Source of the DNA: Fimbriimonas sp.
Lineage (GTDB): Bacteria; Armatimonadota; Fimbriimonadia; Fimbriimonadales; Fimbriimonadaceae
DNA: 47,304 nt
Direction: 5' to 3'
NCBI GenBank assembly: GCA_031292555.1
Contig: JARLGV010000118.1
Span: 1-47,304, forward strand
The notes beneath the pieces were generated by a model. That model saw nothing but the letters and a program-made list of their open reading frames with translations. It was not told where the DNA came from and made no database searches. Numbering within the stretch: the stretch's first letter is position 1; each line of letters starts with the position of its first letter. Below are positions 25,176 to 34,339 of this stretch, piece after piece. Both the position numbers and the translations under genes were made by a program.

Positions 25176-26594
25176 TTATTCAAAGACTACCTTTAGGGTC
25201 ACGGCGACTTTGCGGTCGAGTGAATCGGGCAACTGGACGGCCAACGCTTCGGGCTTTCGCTCGAACGCGCACACCACCCCGGTCATCGTCTCGACGCGAG
25301 CGACTGTCCTCGGTTCCAGACCATGGTGGGAGCCCAGCGAGCGGATCGAAACCGTTTCCATCGCCGCCGAGAGGACCGTCGCGAAGAGCACCCCGTCCTT
25401 TTGAGTGAACCGGATGTCCTTAGGACCAAACTGCTGACGATTGGTGTCTGTGAAGGCTCCCGTTTCAACTCGAGTCGGGCCCTCACCGTATACCTTCCAT
25501 GGCCGAGTACCGTAGATCGCCTCACCGTTGACCTTCAGCCAGGCGCCGATGTCACGCAAGATCGCCTGATCTCCCTCGGGGATTGTGCCATCCGCTCGTG
25601 GCCCGATGTTTAGAAGAAGGGCGCCGTTCTTGCTGACGATGTCGACGAGGTCGTGAATGATACTCTCCGAAGTCTTGTAGTCCATCCCATCGATGTAGCC
25701 CCACGAGTTCTTCGCTACTGCCGTGTCCGTCTGCCAGAACCGAGCCCGTATGTCGGCAAGCTGACCGCGCTCTACGTCGTATACCGCCGCCTTCTCGGGA
25801 AATGCCTCGTTCTTGTAGTTGACCGCAACTCCCTGTCCCCAGGCATGGGCTCGATTGTAGTAGTAACTCGCAAACCGACGAAGGTATGGAGCCATTACAG
25901 GCTGCTCGATCCACCAATCGAACCAGAACAGCTGGGGCCGGTAGTTGTCGATCAGTTCCGCGCACCGCAAAAGCCAATCGTCCATGAATGGCTCACTGGG
26001 CGGGTTCTTGCCGAAGTCCGAGTTGCCGGGCGTTGCCGGACCATAGAACTCGGCGAAGGCAGGATCTTGGACGTCGGACGTGAAATCGCGTCCGCCGTTC
26101 ATGAACCACCAATGCTCGATCCGGTGGGACGAAACGCCAAAAGTGAGATTCCGCTTGCGGGTCGCCGTCGCCAATTCGCCAACGATATCCCGCTCGGGTC
26201 CCATTTCGGCTGCGTTCCACTTGTTGCTCTTCGTCTTGTACATCGCAAAGCCATCGTGGTGCTCTGCGACCGGAACGACGAATTTGGCTCCCGCCTCGTC
26301 GAACAACTTGACCCACTCATCCGCATCGAACTTCTCCGCTTTGAACATCGGAATGAAGTCCTTGTAGCCGAATTGATCCTGCGACCCGTATGTCTTCACG
26401 TGGTGCTCGAACTCGTTCGAGCCTTGGACGTACATGTTCCGCGGATACCATTCGTTGCCGAACGCAGGGACGCAGTAAAGCCCCCAATGGATAAAGATGC
26501 CGAACTTCGCATCGAGATACCATTCCGGTACCTGGTAGCGCTCCAGCGAGTCCCAAGTGGGTTCAAAAGGGCCGGACGGATTGGATATGATCAC
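25176..26594 (-). CDS. GH29 alpha-L-fucosidase
   Basis: About 473 residues with the GH29 barrel: WYLDAKFGIFIHWGLYCVPA, the VVPVAEHHDGFAMY loop, and LFWFDWW with nucleophile D226 (numbered from GTG 26594). The LLLNIGPRADGTIPEGD strand and a C-terminal beta-sandwich follow. There is no signal peptide, so it probably acts inside the cell. The start is uncertain. ATG 26633 would put the promoter and operator inside the gene, while GTG 26594 lies exactly 6 nt after the -10 box and would be a leaderless start; I prefer GTG. It hydrolyses alpha-L-fucosides and shares a transcript with the alcohol dehydrogenase. It is divergent from its LacI repressor. Confidence 0.93.
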   Translation of the reverse strand: MIISNPSGPFEPTWDSLERYQVPEWYLDAKFGIFIHWGLYCVPAFGNEWYPRNMYVQGSNEFEHHVKTYGSQDQFGYKDFIPMFKAEKFDADEWVKLFDEAGAKFVVPVAEHHDGFAMYKTKSNKWNAAEMGPERDIVGELATATRKRNLTFGVSSHRIEHWWFMNGGRDFTSDVQDPAFAEFYGPATPGNSDFGKNPPSEPFMDDWLLRCAELIDNYRPQLFWFDWWIEQPVMAPYLRRFASYYYNRAHAWGQGVAVNYKNEAFPEKAAVYDVERGQLADIRARFWQTDTAVAKNSWGYIDGMDYKTSESIIHDLVDIVSKNGALLLNIGPRADGTIPEGDQAILRDIGAWLKVNGEAIYGTRPWKVYGEGPTRVETGAFTDTNRQQFGPKDIRFTQKDGVLFATVLSAAMETVSIRSLGSHHGLEPRTVARVETMTGVVCAFERKPEALAVQLPDSLDRKVAVTLKVVFE

Positions 26595-26629
26595 GTTATC
26601 ACTATGATCTATCCTATGTGCCTTGTCAA
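26588..26629 (-). promoter_or_regulatory. Regulon B promoter and operator, copy 2
   Basis: On the minus strand TTGACA (26624-26629), 17 bp, then CATAGTGATAACGTGATCA (26588-26606). The 19-bp block is identical to 7946-7964, and the -35, spacer length and -10 match copy 1 exactly. It lies between the fucosidase and its divergent LacI gene, as expected for a local repressor site. Confidence 0.9.
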
Positions 26630-26639
26630 GCATTCCAGC

Positions 26640-26645
26640 TAGACT
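26640..26645 (+). promoter_or_regulatory. -10 box (TAGACT) 6 nt before the LacI start
   Basis: TAGACT, six bases, then ATG 26652, with no Shine-Dalgarno between them. This predicts a leaderless repressor mRNA. The -35 region is poor. Confidence 0.5.
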
Positions 26646-26651
26646 GATCCG

Positions 26652-27677
26652 ATGGACGCAAACGGCGAGGAGCGATTGGTTTCGCGCCGCGTAACGATCA
26701 AAGAGGTCGCCAAACGCGCGGGGGTAGGGACGATGACGGTTTCCCGCGTCGTCCGAAACCACGGCTACGTGTCCGACAGTGTGCGCATTCGGGTAGCCGA
26801 GGCGGTGCGCGAATTGGGCTACCGGCCAAACGGCAGCGCTCGAAGCCTTCGGTTAAGGCGAACCGACACGATCGCGCTTATCGTCAGCGACATCACCAAC
26901 CCGTTCTTCACCACGATAGCCCGTGCCGTCGAGGATGTGGCAAGCGAATCGGACAACCTCGTGCTGTTCGGCAACACCGACGAATCCGAGTCGAGCGAGA
27001 TCCGCTACATGGAGATGGTCCTCCAGAAGGGTGTCGACGGAGTACTGCTTGTTCCGGCTACCGACGGCCGGGTCGCCCTCGAACTCGCGCAGGCAAGCGG
27101 ATTGCCGGTGGTGGCTATCGACCGGCGCGTTTCCCCCGCCTTCGACTGCGTCCGGTGCGACTCGGAAGGGGGCGCGGCGCTTCTGGCCGACCGCCTCCTC
27201 GAATTGGGGCACCGCCGGTTCGCTATCCTTGGCGGTCCAGACGAGGTCTCAACCTCCCACGATCGGATTCAAGGTTTCCGCCTTCGGGCAGAGGCTAAAG
27301 GCGGCCAGGTCACGGTCTACCACGGCAAGCTGACCGTAGTCGACGGCGAGCGTCTGACACGGGTGGCCATGGAGGCAAATCCACGGCCGACCGCCATCTT
27401 CGCGGTGAACAACTTCCTGAGCTTCGGGGCTCTTAACGCCGTTGGGGCGCTGGGCCTAAACGTGCCGGACGAGGTCTCGGTGGCGGGTTTCGACGATCTG
27501 CCCGAGTCGATGGTCAACTTCCCGTTCCTGACCGTCGTCTCGCAGCCTGCCTACGAGTTGGGCGCACTTGCGGCCCGACACCTCTTCGAACGCATCCAGA
27601 ATCCGGCACTGCCGCCCCAGGACCTAGCGCTTCCCACCACCTTGCGAGAGCGAAGTTCGACCGGACCGCGTCGCTAG
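26652..27677 (+). CDS. LacI-family transcriptional repressor, regulon B
   Basis: A 341-residue protein with helix-turn-helix VTIKEVAKRAGVGTMTVSRV (about residues 13-32), hinge RPNGSARSLRLRRTDT, and a sugar-sensing domain starting IALIVSDITNPFFTTIARAV. GFDDLPESMVNFPFLTVVSQ is the typical late strand of the ligand fold. It is divergent from the alpha-L-fucosidase and overlaps its promoter region, so it most likely represses the fucosidase and dehydrogenase. The identical operator at 7946 adds the aldo/keto reductase, and perhaps GH116, to its regulon. The likely inducer is L-fucose or a fucoside (inference). Its stop lies 6 bp from the convergent gene at 27684. Confidence 0.95.
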   Translation: MDANGEERLVSRRVTIKEVAKRAGVGTMTVSRVVRNHGYVSDSVRIRVAEAVRELGYRPNGSARSLRLRRTDTIALIVSDITNPFFTTIARAVEDVASESDNLVLFGNTDESESSEIRYMEMVLQKGVDGVLLVPATDGRVALELAQASGLPVVAIDRRVSPAFDCVRCDSEGGAALLADRLLELGHRRFAILGGPDEVSTSHDRIQGFRLRAEAKGGQVTVYHGKLTVVDGERLTRVAMEANPRPTAIFAVNNFLSFGALNAVGALGLNVPDEVSVAGFDDLPESMVNFPFLTVVSQPAYELGALAARHLFERIQNPALPPQDLALPTTLRERSSTGPRR

Positions 27678-27683
27678 ATGCGG

Positions 27684-29561
27684 TTAGTGCTTGTCTGCGG
27701 CCGGCGGGCGCTCCAAGGCCCGAATCGCTTTGCGACGCTTCTCGACCTCCACCGGGCTGGCGGCAAACAGCACCTTCCCCGCCTGATCCAGTGCGGATTT
27801 GGCGCCATCGAGATCGTGCATACCGATCTTGGCATCCGCCATGTCAAGCCAGGAATTGCCCTTGTAACCGACCTCGTCCAGCGCGCGGCTCAATAGCGCC
27901 ACCGCCTCGGAGAACCGCTTGTCGACCACCCGCTCGTGAGCGAGTGCCGCCGCACAGGCGGAATAGTCAGGATTCAGTTTGAGGGCAGCCTCCCAGTAGT
28001 GGATCGCCTGTGCCCGGTCTTTCCTACGAATCAGTTCGCCGTAGAGGAAATTCAGCCAATAGTCGTGCGGCGCAACGTACAGAGCCCCGTGGGCGATCCG
28101 CGCCGCCTCCGTCATGCGGTTCAGCGAGGCCATCGAAAATGCGTTGCTGCCGATAAAGTTTCCGAGTGGTTCGATGTTGGGCCTCCCGCCGTTCGACCGG
28201 AGGCGGTGTTCGATCTCGGGCGTGATCGCTTTCTCCTTCTGGGTCTCCAGGAGGTTCACCCAATCATCCGAGCCGAGAGCCCAACGGATCGTCGTATCGG
28301 TCGCTTGGACCGATTCGGCGAACCGTCGCTGGCTATCCAGGATGTGGGCGTAGTACTGCACACCCATGACGAAATGGGGGTCATTCTTGGCGACGACGGT
28401 GAAGAACCCCTCCGGCGTGAGCCACTGATGGATCCCGTACCAAGCCACTCCCACGCCCGCGACCAGGTTGGCGGCGATAAGGCCAAGAAGCAGATAGCGC
28501 TTCGATTGAATCCAGTAGGCGGCGGCGATTCCGAACAGGCAGGCTACCGCCGTACCCGCGATCGCGACACGGAATGGCCCCACGGCAAACGACGGCACGG
28601 TTGGGAAGTTCGACACCGGAAGATAGACCAAGAGTCCGCAGATGGCAATCCACGCGATCGCACGGTGAGTCTTCCATGTCTCGCGCAGGAAGTATGCGCA
28701 TGCCCCTACAAAGATCGCCCCGATCGCAAGCCAGGTGTAACCAGGGTAGTTCTCGAGCGTAAACGTGATCATCGACCGATCGTTCGGCGTGAAGAACGCG
28801 AGCCCGTAGTGGGCTGTCGTCTTGAGCGACATCACAATCGTGTCAATAGGACCGTTCGGCGCACGCATCGGCGCCGGCCCTCCCAGTATCCATAGGGCGG
28901 CATAGACGACTACAGCAATAGCGAACGGGATACAAAGATGCCAAACGTCTTTCCATTTCCGGGAGCCGAGTGCGAAGACGGAGATGGGAACGGCCGGCAA
29001 GATAAAGGCAGCCTGTTCTTTAGATAGGGCCGCCAGCAGGTACGCGATCGTTGCCGTCGCCAGCCAGGCCTTCTTTTGGGTCTGGTGGTACTGGACGAGA
29101 CCGATCATAAACAGGGTCACGAACAGAGCGGCAAGCACGTCCGGCCGACCCCCGATCCATGCAGCCGCGCCGACCTGCATCGGCTGAGCGGCGAAGAACA
29201 CCCCCGCGATAAGCCCGGCAACCTGCTTCTTTGTGACGGCAAAAACCAGGCAACAGATCAACAGAGCCGTCAGAGCATGGAGCAGGATATTCGTCTGGTG
29301 ATAGAAGAACGGATTGCCCTTCGCATAGGAGGAGTCGAACACAAACGATGCGGAGGTCAGCGGGCGAAAGTAGCTCTGAAACGGACGAGTGAATGCCGCA
29401 ATCAGGCTATTCGTGCCGAACGCCCCGCCGTGGATAAGTTCGTTGTCATCCCAGATTGGCAAGCCCTTTATCGAGGGAAGGTAGAGCAGCACCGAAAGCG
29501 CAAACACGCTAATGAGCCCGATCCGCCAATTCGTGAAGAAGCGCGTGTTCTTTTCGACCAT
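27684..29561 (-). CDS. TMTC-like membrane glycosyltransferase with C-terminal TPR repeats
   Basis: About 625 residues from ATG 29561 (GTG 29582 is an alternative). Roughly ten to eleven hydrophobic helices in residues 15-400 form a GT-C-type membrane domain. WDDNELIHGG in the first outer loop carries the acidic pair expected for metal and dolichol/polyprenol-sugar use. PMQVGAAAWIGGRPDVLAAL matches the TMTC and DUF1736 loop. The last about 180 residues form TPR-like helices (DYWLNFLYGELIRRKDRAQA, then KRFSEAVALLSRALDEVGY). By family it may transfer a lipid-linked sugar, such as mannose, to exported proteins. It is monocistronic and convergent with the LacI gene. Confidence 0.82.
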   Translation of the reverse strand: MVEKNTRFFTNWRIGLISVFALSVLLYLPSIKGLPIWDDNELIHGGAFGTNSLIAAFTRPFQSYFRPLTSASFVFDSSYAKGNPFFYHQTNILLHALTALLICCLVFAVTKKQVAGLIAGVFFAAQPMQVGAAAWIGGRPDVLAALFVTLFMIGLVQYHQTQKKAWLATATIAYLLAALSKEQAAFILPAVPISVFALGSRKWKDVWHLCIPFAIAVVVYAALWILGGPAPMRAPNGPIDTIVMSLKTTAHYGLAFFTPNDRSMITFTLENYPGYTWLAIGAIFVGACAYFLRETWKTHRAIAWIAICGLLVYLPVSNFPTVPSFAVGPFRVAIAGTAVACLFGIAAAYWIQSKRYLLLGLIAANLVAGVGVAWYGIHQWLTPEGFFTVVAKNDPHFVMGVQYYAHILDSQRRFAESVQATDTTIRWALGSDDWVNLLETQKEKAITPEIEHRLRSNGGRPNIEPLGNFIGSNAFSMASLNRMTEAARIAHGALYVAPHDYWLNFLYGELIRRKDRAQAIHYWEAALKLNPDYSACAAALAHERVVDKRFSEAVALLSRALDEVGYKGNSWLDMADAKIGMHDLDGAKSALDQAGKVLFAASPVEVEKRRKAIRALERPPAADKH

Positions 29562-29670
29562 CGTTCCGACATCCAACCGCACTTAGGGACGCACGCCGCC
29601 ACGTTCACGATTCGCCGGCCGGTTACAGAGGGCGAATTAGGTTGGGGTGGGTAGCGGGCTGCGTCGGGCA

Positions 29671-29878
29671 GCGACAGCAAGGGGGCTAGTTCGTCACACG
29701 CCAGAAGTCCACTACTCCGGGAAGGTCGGAACAGTGTGCCGCAGACACGCTGTGCCACAAACCCAGCTTGCCGCTCGACCATTCTTCCCCCTCCGAGGCG
29801 AAGTTGTCGCGTAGCGACAGAAAGGGGGACAATCCGAATTACGCCAAAAGTCCATGTCTCTGGAAGTGCCGGACAAAG
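29671..29878 (+). repeat. Pair of diverged direct repeats
   Basis: Blocks of about 63 bp at 29671-29733 and 29814-29878 align over their length. Both start GCGACAG-AAGGGGG, then ACGCCA-AAGTCCA, then a CTC-GG-AAG segment; I estimate about two-thirds identity. They look like decayed copies of one intergenic repeat. Confidence 0.5.
29786..29829. repeat. Nested REP-like hairpin
   Basis: TCCCCCT (29786-29792) pairs with AGGGGGA (29823-29829), and inside it TGTCGC-GTA-GCGACA (29805-29819) forms a perfect 6-bp stem. Such nested G/C palindromes are typical of mobile intergenic REP elements, and it could also help end the rhamnosidase transcript. Confidence 0.5.
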
Positions 29879-30019
29879 CGGATTCTTTCAGTTTCCGACT
29901 TGCCCCTCACTGCCTTCGGCATGTTTCCCTCGGCGGAGCGAGAATGAGCGCCGCAGTGGGCCACATGGGCGTCACGTTACGAGACAGTCTGCCTGCCTCG
30001 GCACTTGGAAGGCCGTGGT

Positions 30020-33000
30020 CTATACGGAAGAAATCTCGATTTCGTATGTTCCGGACACTGCTTCGTAGACCCAGCCGCGATCGTCTCGGCGTTCGAACTT
30101 CAGGCCGGGGTGCTCGGACGCAAGCTTCCTCGCCGTTTCGATGGACATCGGTTGCGAACCGGCGGGGACGATGACGGTGGCGGTTATGTTGGCGGGGATC
30201 GTGAAGTTCAGCTTCAAGGCGCCCCTCTCCAGCTTCCAACTGACCGAGACCTTGCCTCGGATCGAATCGTAGGACGCCGACGCCCACGTCAGCCCGCCGC
30301 CGGGGATCGGGTGGATGAGCGGGTGCTTCCAGCCGGGCCGATCGCCGGGCCAGATGCCGCCGATCACCTTCGTCATCCACTCGCCAACCGAGCCAAGGGC
30401 CCAGTGGTTGAACGAATTCATGCCCGGGTTCTGGAATCCGCGGCCTTTGACGTAGCCGTCCCAGCGCTCCCAGATCGTGGTGGCGCCGTTGTCGATCGTG
30501 TATCCCCAACTGGGGAAGGTGCGGTTGAGCATCAGCTTGTACGCCAGGTCGTTGAAGCCCCATCGAGTAAGTTCCAACATCATCCGGTGAGTGGTTTGAA
30601 TGCCGGTCGAGATGTGATCGCCGTATTTGGCGACCGCCTCCACGAGGTGCTCGGAGGCACGGCGGCGCATGTCATGGGGCAACAGGTCAAAACTCAATGC
30701 CAGGGCATAGCCGGCCTGCGTTTCACCCTTTACCCGGGCATCCGAGTCGACATAGGCGCGGACGAACGCCTCGCGGCAATGTCGGGCCAACGCCAAATAG
30801 TGTCGGGCATCGGCCTTGTTGCCAAGCGCCTCGGCCATTTCGCCGACGATCTCGGTCGAACGCGCCATGAAGGCGGTCGCGAGTACTTCGGGAGGGACCG
30901 CGCCACCGGTGGTCGGATATCCTTTTTGTATCAGAGTATCGCCATTCAGCCAGTCGTTGAAGTCGTTCCCCCGTCGATGGAGCCATAGTCCGTCCGGGTT
31001 GTTGACCTGAAGGAAATCGACGTAACGTTTGGCCGACGCGTAATGGTCGTTCAGCAGCCTGAGGTCGCCATACGACTGATACGCCAGCCACGGCACAAAT
31101 ACGCCCGCGTCGCTCCACGCCGGTGATCCGACCGCGGTGTCCTTGGCGGACGGCCAGGGAGCGTATTCCGGATAGAGGCCGTTCGAAGACTGGGCATCGC
31201 GAAGGTCCTGCGTCCACTTCGCGAAGAACCCGTTCATGTCCATGTTGAAGACGGCGGTCTGCCCAAACGCCTGGATGTCGCCCATCCAGCCGAGACGCTC
31301 ATTGCGTTGCGGACAGTCGGTGGGCGAACTCATCAGGTTGGCTCGTTGGGTCCAGAGGATGTTCTCCCAAAGCCGGTTCAACATCGGTTCCGAGCAGATA
31401 AAACTGCCGACTTCCGGCGAGGCGGAGTTGAAGACCCGTCCCACCACATCGCCAAGACTGGGTCGGGCCGACACGCCGGTGATCTCCACGTAGCGGAATC
31501 CGTGGTAGGTGAAATGCGGTTCGAAAGTGGCTTGGCCCGTTCGAGCGAACACATAGGTGTCGGTCTGTTCGGCGGTCCGGAGGTTCTCGGTATAGATCAT
31601 TCCGTCGGGCGAAAGGACCTCGGCGTATCGGATACGGGCGGTGTCTCCCTTTCGGCCACGTAACCTCACGCGGGCCCAACCGACCATGTTCTGCCCCATG
31701 TCGACGACGAAAACGTCTGACTTGGGCTCGGATACGTGGATCGGTTCGAGTTCGGCGTGAACCCGAATCGGCTCATTAGGCTGGAACACGAGCTTGGGAG
31801 TCTTGCCGCGAAGGAGGCGAGCCGGTTTCCAACCGGAAGGTTCGACGCGAGCATCGAAGTTCTCACCGTCTAGAATGTCGGAGGCCCGAATCGGTCCTTC
31901 ATCCGTCGATTTCCAACTGCGGTCCGAAGCCAAAAGGAGCTTGCCATCGCCTTCGAGTTGGGCGATCAGCGATGGGTTACGACCGTACATGGCCCGATGA
32001 AACCAGGCGATCCGGCCCGCATACCACCCGTCGCCGAGGGTCGCCTCGAACAGGTTGCGACCCTTCCTGAGAAGCTTCGACACGTCGTACCCTTGGTACT
32101 GGACGCGGTCGCGGTAGTCAGTCCATTCAGGCGCGAGGATGCGATCGCCCACCCGCTTCCCGTTGATCGTGATCTCATACGCTCCAAGGGCGGAGACGAA
32201 CAGGTTGGCGCGCCGGGGGGTCTCGTCGAGTTCGAACTCTCGGCGCAAAACGGTGGCCGGCAACGGGGGCAAAGATCGCGGGCCGTGGGAAACCGTGTCG
32301 CCGTCTACGAGGTGGGCTTTCGACCATTCGCCGATCTCCGTGCTCTTGCTGGCGGTGACGGGGCGATGGATGGCGACGTTCTTCCCTCCGGAGATCACCT
32401 CCAATTCGGCAAGGGCATAGCTGAAGACATTTGCGTCCCGCTGCTTGAGCTTTGTGACGGTCAATCGGACGTATCGCCCATGTCCGGAAGCGGGCAACGT
32501 AACGGGTCGATCGCCTGGGTTCGGATAGTCGTTCTCCGTCGCGTCGACAACGAGCCGAGGGGCCGCGAAATCCGGATCGTCAGATGCTTCGATCTTGAAT
32601 CGGACGGGAAACAGGAAGCCGGGCGTGTCGGCAAAATCGAACGGGCGGGCCGGGTAAAGGCGAAACTCGTCGAGCGGCGCCGATGCTCCTAGGTCGATTT
32701 GGACCCACTGCCGGTCGTCTTCGCGATCCGCTTCCGCCCCGTGAAACCCGTTGTTCGCCTCGATCGGGCCCTCGTCGTCGGAACGACCGGGGAACTGGAC
32801 CCAGCGGGCGCTCCACTTCGGACCGGCCGTCCACTCCGCCGACCTGCTCCAGGCAGACGCCTTGCCGGTTCCGTCGACCAAGCGAACTTTCCAATAGACG
32901 GTCTTGCCATTCGGAACCGGCTTGCCACCGTACGGGATGCCGAACGAATCATCAGATCGGACGACGCCGGAGTCCCAGAAGTCGGCGATAGTCGGTCGAA

Positions 33001-33226
33001 GGAGGGAGGGCGAACTTGCGACCAGGATCCGGTAACCGGACTGGCGTGTTCCCTTTGCCTTCGGATCGACAACGGCCGGCTTCCAGGAAAGCCGGGGATC
33101 CGGCGAATCGACTCCGATCGGATCGATGAGATACTCACAACGCAAATAGTCGGCCCGAATCATCGACATCCCCCTGGCCCCCCCGCCGACGCCGAGGCAA
33201 CATGCAGCAACCAACATCGAGATCAT
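30020..33226 (-). CDS. GH78 alpha-L-rhamnosidase with an inserted discoidin-like (F5/8 type C) domain
   Basis: A 1068-residue protein with a short signal peptide (MISMLVAACCLGVGGGARG). The Fn3-like N domain (IRADYLRCEYLIDPIGVDSP to about 140) is followed by a jelly-roll segment at about 150-300 (WVQIDLGASAPLDEFRLYPA, RYVRLTVTKL), which resembles an F5/8 type C carbohydrate-binding domain. Then come the rhamnosidase beta domains and the (alpha/alpha)6 barrel. DCPQRNERLGWMGD holds the conserved D637, E643 and D650; E920 in TTIWERWDGY is the expected general base. It releases terminal alpha-L-rhamnose by inversion, outside the cytoplasm. It lies 72 bp downstream of the kelch gene and is the last gene of the sialic acid-type operon. 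Confidence 0.95.
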   Translation of the reverse strand: MISMLVAACCLGVGGGARGMSMIRADYLRCEYLIDPIGVDSPDPRLSWKPAVVDPKAKGTRQSGYRILVASSPSLLRPTIADFWDSGVVRSDDSFGIPYGGKPVPNGKTVYWKVRLVDGTGKASAWSRSAEWTAGPKWSARWVQFPGRSDDEGPIEANNGFHGAEADREDDRQWVQIDLGASAPLDEFRLYPARPFDFADTPGFLFPVRFKIEASDDPDFAAPRLVVDATENDYPNPGDRPVTLPASGHGRYVRLTVTKLKQRDANVFSYALAELEVISGGKNVAIHRPVTASKSTEIGEWSKAHLVDGDTVSHGPRSLPPLPATVLRREFELDETPRRANLFVSALGAYEITINGKRVGDRILAPEWTDYRDRVQYQGYDVSKLLRKGRNLFEATLGDGWYAGRIAWFHRAMYGRNPSLIAQLEGDGKLLLASDRSWKSTDEGPIRASDILDGENFDARVEPSGWKPARLLRGKTPKLVFQPNEPIRVHAELEPIHVSEPKSDVFVVDMGQNMVGWARVRLRGRKGDTARIRYAEVLSPDGMIYTENLRTAEQTDTYVFARTGQATFEPHFTYHGFRYVEITGVSARPSLGDVVGRVFNSASPEVGSFICSEPMLNRLWENILWTQRANLMSSPTDCPQRNERLGWMGDIQAFGQTAVFNMDMNGFFAKWTQDLRDAQSSNGLYPEYAPWPSAKDTAVGSPAWSDAGVFVPWLAYQSYGDLRLLNDHYASAKRYVDFLQVNNPDGLWLHRRGNDFNDWLNGDTLIQKGYPTTGGAVPPEVLATAFMARSTEIVGEMAEALGNKADARHYLALARHCREAFVRAYVDSDARVKGETQAGYALALSFDLLPHDMRRRASEHLVEAVAKYGDHISTGIQTTHRMMLELTRWGFNDLAYKLMLNRTFPSWGYTIDNGATTIWERWDGYVKGRGFQNPGMNSFNHWALGSVGEWMTKVIGGIWPGDRPGWKHPLIHPIPGGGLTWASASYDSIRGKVSVSWKLERGALKLNFTIPANITATVIVPAGSQPMSIETARKLASEHPGLKFERRDDRGWVYEAVSGTYEIEISSV

Positions 33227-33298
33227 CGTTCACCCCGGCCCACAAAGTCCGCCAGCCCAGCTTAGCCGAATCGATACGATCGGGTCGACGACGGCGTC

Positions 33299-34339
33299 CT
33301 ACCGTTTCCATTCGATCGACCAGACCTCCGGAGAGCGGATACCCGGTTGCCTTTCGCCCCCGACCAGCACCCACCGAGAACCCATGCGGACGACCGGGGC
33401 GGTGGCGCGGCGTACGGGAAGCGTTCCGGATAGGACCCAGGAATTCGTTGGGGGCCGATAGTGGAGTTCCATCGGCGAGAAACCTGTATGCTTCTCGTGC
33501 GAAACGCCAACTTGGGAACCGTCGTCGCCGCCCAGAAGAACCAAATCGTCTCCAACCGAAAGCACAGGGGACGGGCTTGCCGCAAGATCAATCGGCATAT
33601 CGGCCAACCGCCGCCAACCCCGCTTTGGATCGTATCGGTATGCGTCGTTCAGATAATGCCGTTTGACTCCGCCTTTGCCGTCCGTGAACAGTTCCGCTCC
33701 CCCGAACACAAATAGGGACATCCCAATGACCCCACAACCGGCAAGGATTCGGCCAGGACCGGGAAGGGGAGGACACTCGGTCCACTGACCCCGTTTGATG
33801 GCCAGGTCCAGCGCAAAAACACGGTTTCCGGCGAGAGCGGATGGCGAAGTTTGTCCGCCAATCACATATAGGGTCGAACCGTTAAGCGCGCCACACCCGT
33901 TCGCGACCGGCTGAGGCAAAGGGGCAAGTTTTGTTACGTCGACCCGTCCACTATTCCAGCCGACTTGAAGTACCTCCGAATAGTGGCGATCGGCATCGCT
34001 GCCTCCCGCGCAAATCACGGTGTCGCGATTGGTCGCGGACACTCCATAGGCGAGCGGATGGGGTAGCCGACCGACCACAGACCAACCGCTATCGCCCGGT
34101 TTCCATGCGTACACCGCGTCGTACCAGACCTTGGTTCCCCCATCCCAAGGTTTCTTGAGCGGAAAGTTAGATCCCCCGACTACCAGGACGCGCCTGCCAG
34201 CCATGCCGGCAAAGCTGCCGGCGAGCCCTTCGGGCGCGCAAAGATCCGGTAGGCGTTTCCACTCCAAGTGCGAGCCCCTCGGGCCGACCAGGGCGAGCGA
34301 TGCTGCAAGCAATGCCTGAATGGTCAGCGGAGCCCCCAA
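33299..34339 (-). CDS. Secreted kelch-repeat protein, N-acetylneuraminate mutarotase-like
   Basis: A 346-residue protein. No ATG is available near the N-terminus; TTG 34339 overlaps the lyase stop by 16 nt and gives a signal peptide (IQALLAASLALVGPRGS). The body has about six kelch blades, each with a VGG or GG turn and a following Trp: RVLVVGGSNFPLKKPWDGGT, TVICAGGSDADRHYSEV, LYVIGGQTSPSALAGNRVFA, LFVFGGAELFTDGKGG, LVLLGGDDGSQ. The KPWDGGTKVWYD segment and the FGGA blade are typical of the NanM/YjhT mutarotase group, which speeds conversion of alpha- to beta-sialic acid outside the inner membrane. Placement next to the lyase supports this role. Confidence 0.85.
   Translation of the reverse strand: MGAPLTIQALLAASLALVGPRGSHLEWKRLPDLCAPEGLAGSFAGMAGRRVLVVGGSNFPLKKPWDGGTKVWYDAVYAWKPGDSGWSVVGRLPHPLAYGVSATNRDTVICAGGSDADRHYSEVLQVGWNSGRVDVTKLAPLPQPVANGCGALNGSTLYVIGGQTSPSALAGNRVFALDLAIKRGQWTECPPLPGPGRILAGCGVIGMSLFVFGGAELFTDGKGGVKRHYLNDAYRYDPKRGWRRLADMPIDLAASPSPVLSVGDDLVLLGGDDGSQVGVSHEKHTGFSPMELHYRPPTNSWVLSGTLPVRRATAPVVRMGSRWVLVGGERQPGIRSPEVWSIEWKR

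Larger units (their letters stand above)
29583..30019. other. 437-bp non-coding spacer with REP-like palindromes
   Basis: No gene is supported. Short frames on both strands lack start signals and family similarity. The stretch is instead built from palindromic and repeated blocks; the clearest are listed separately. It separates the membrane glycosyltransferase promoter from the 3' end of the rhamnosidase operon. Confidence 0.6.
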
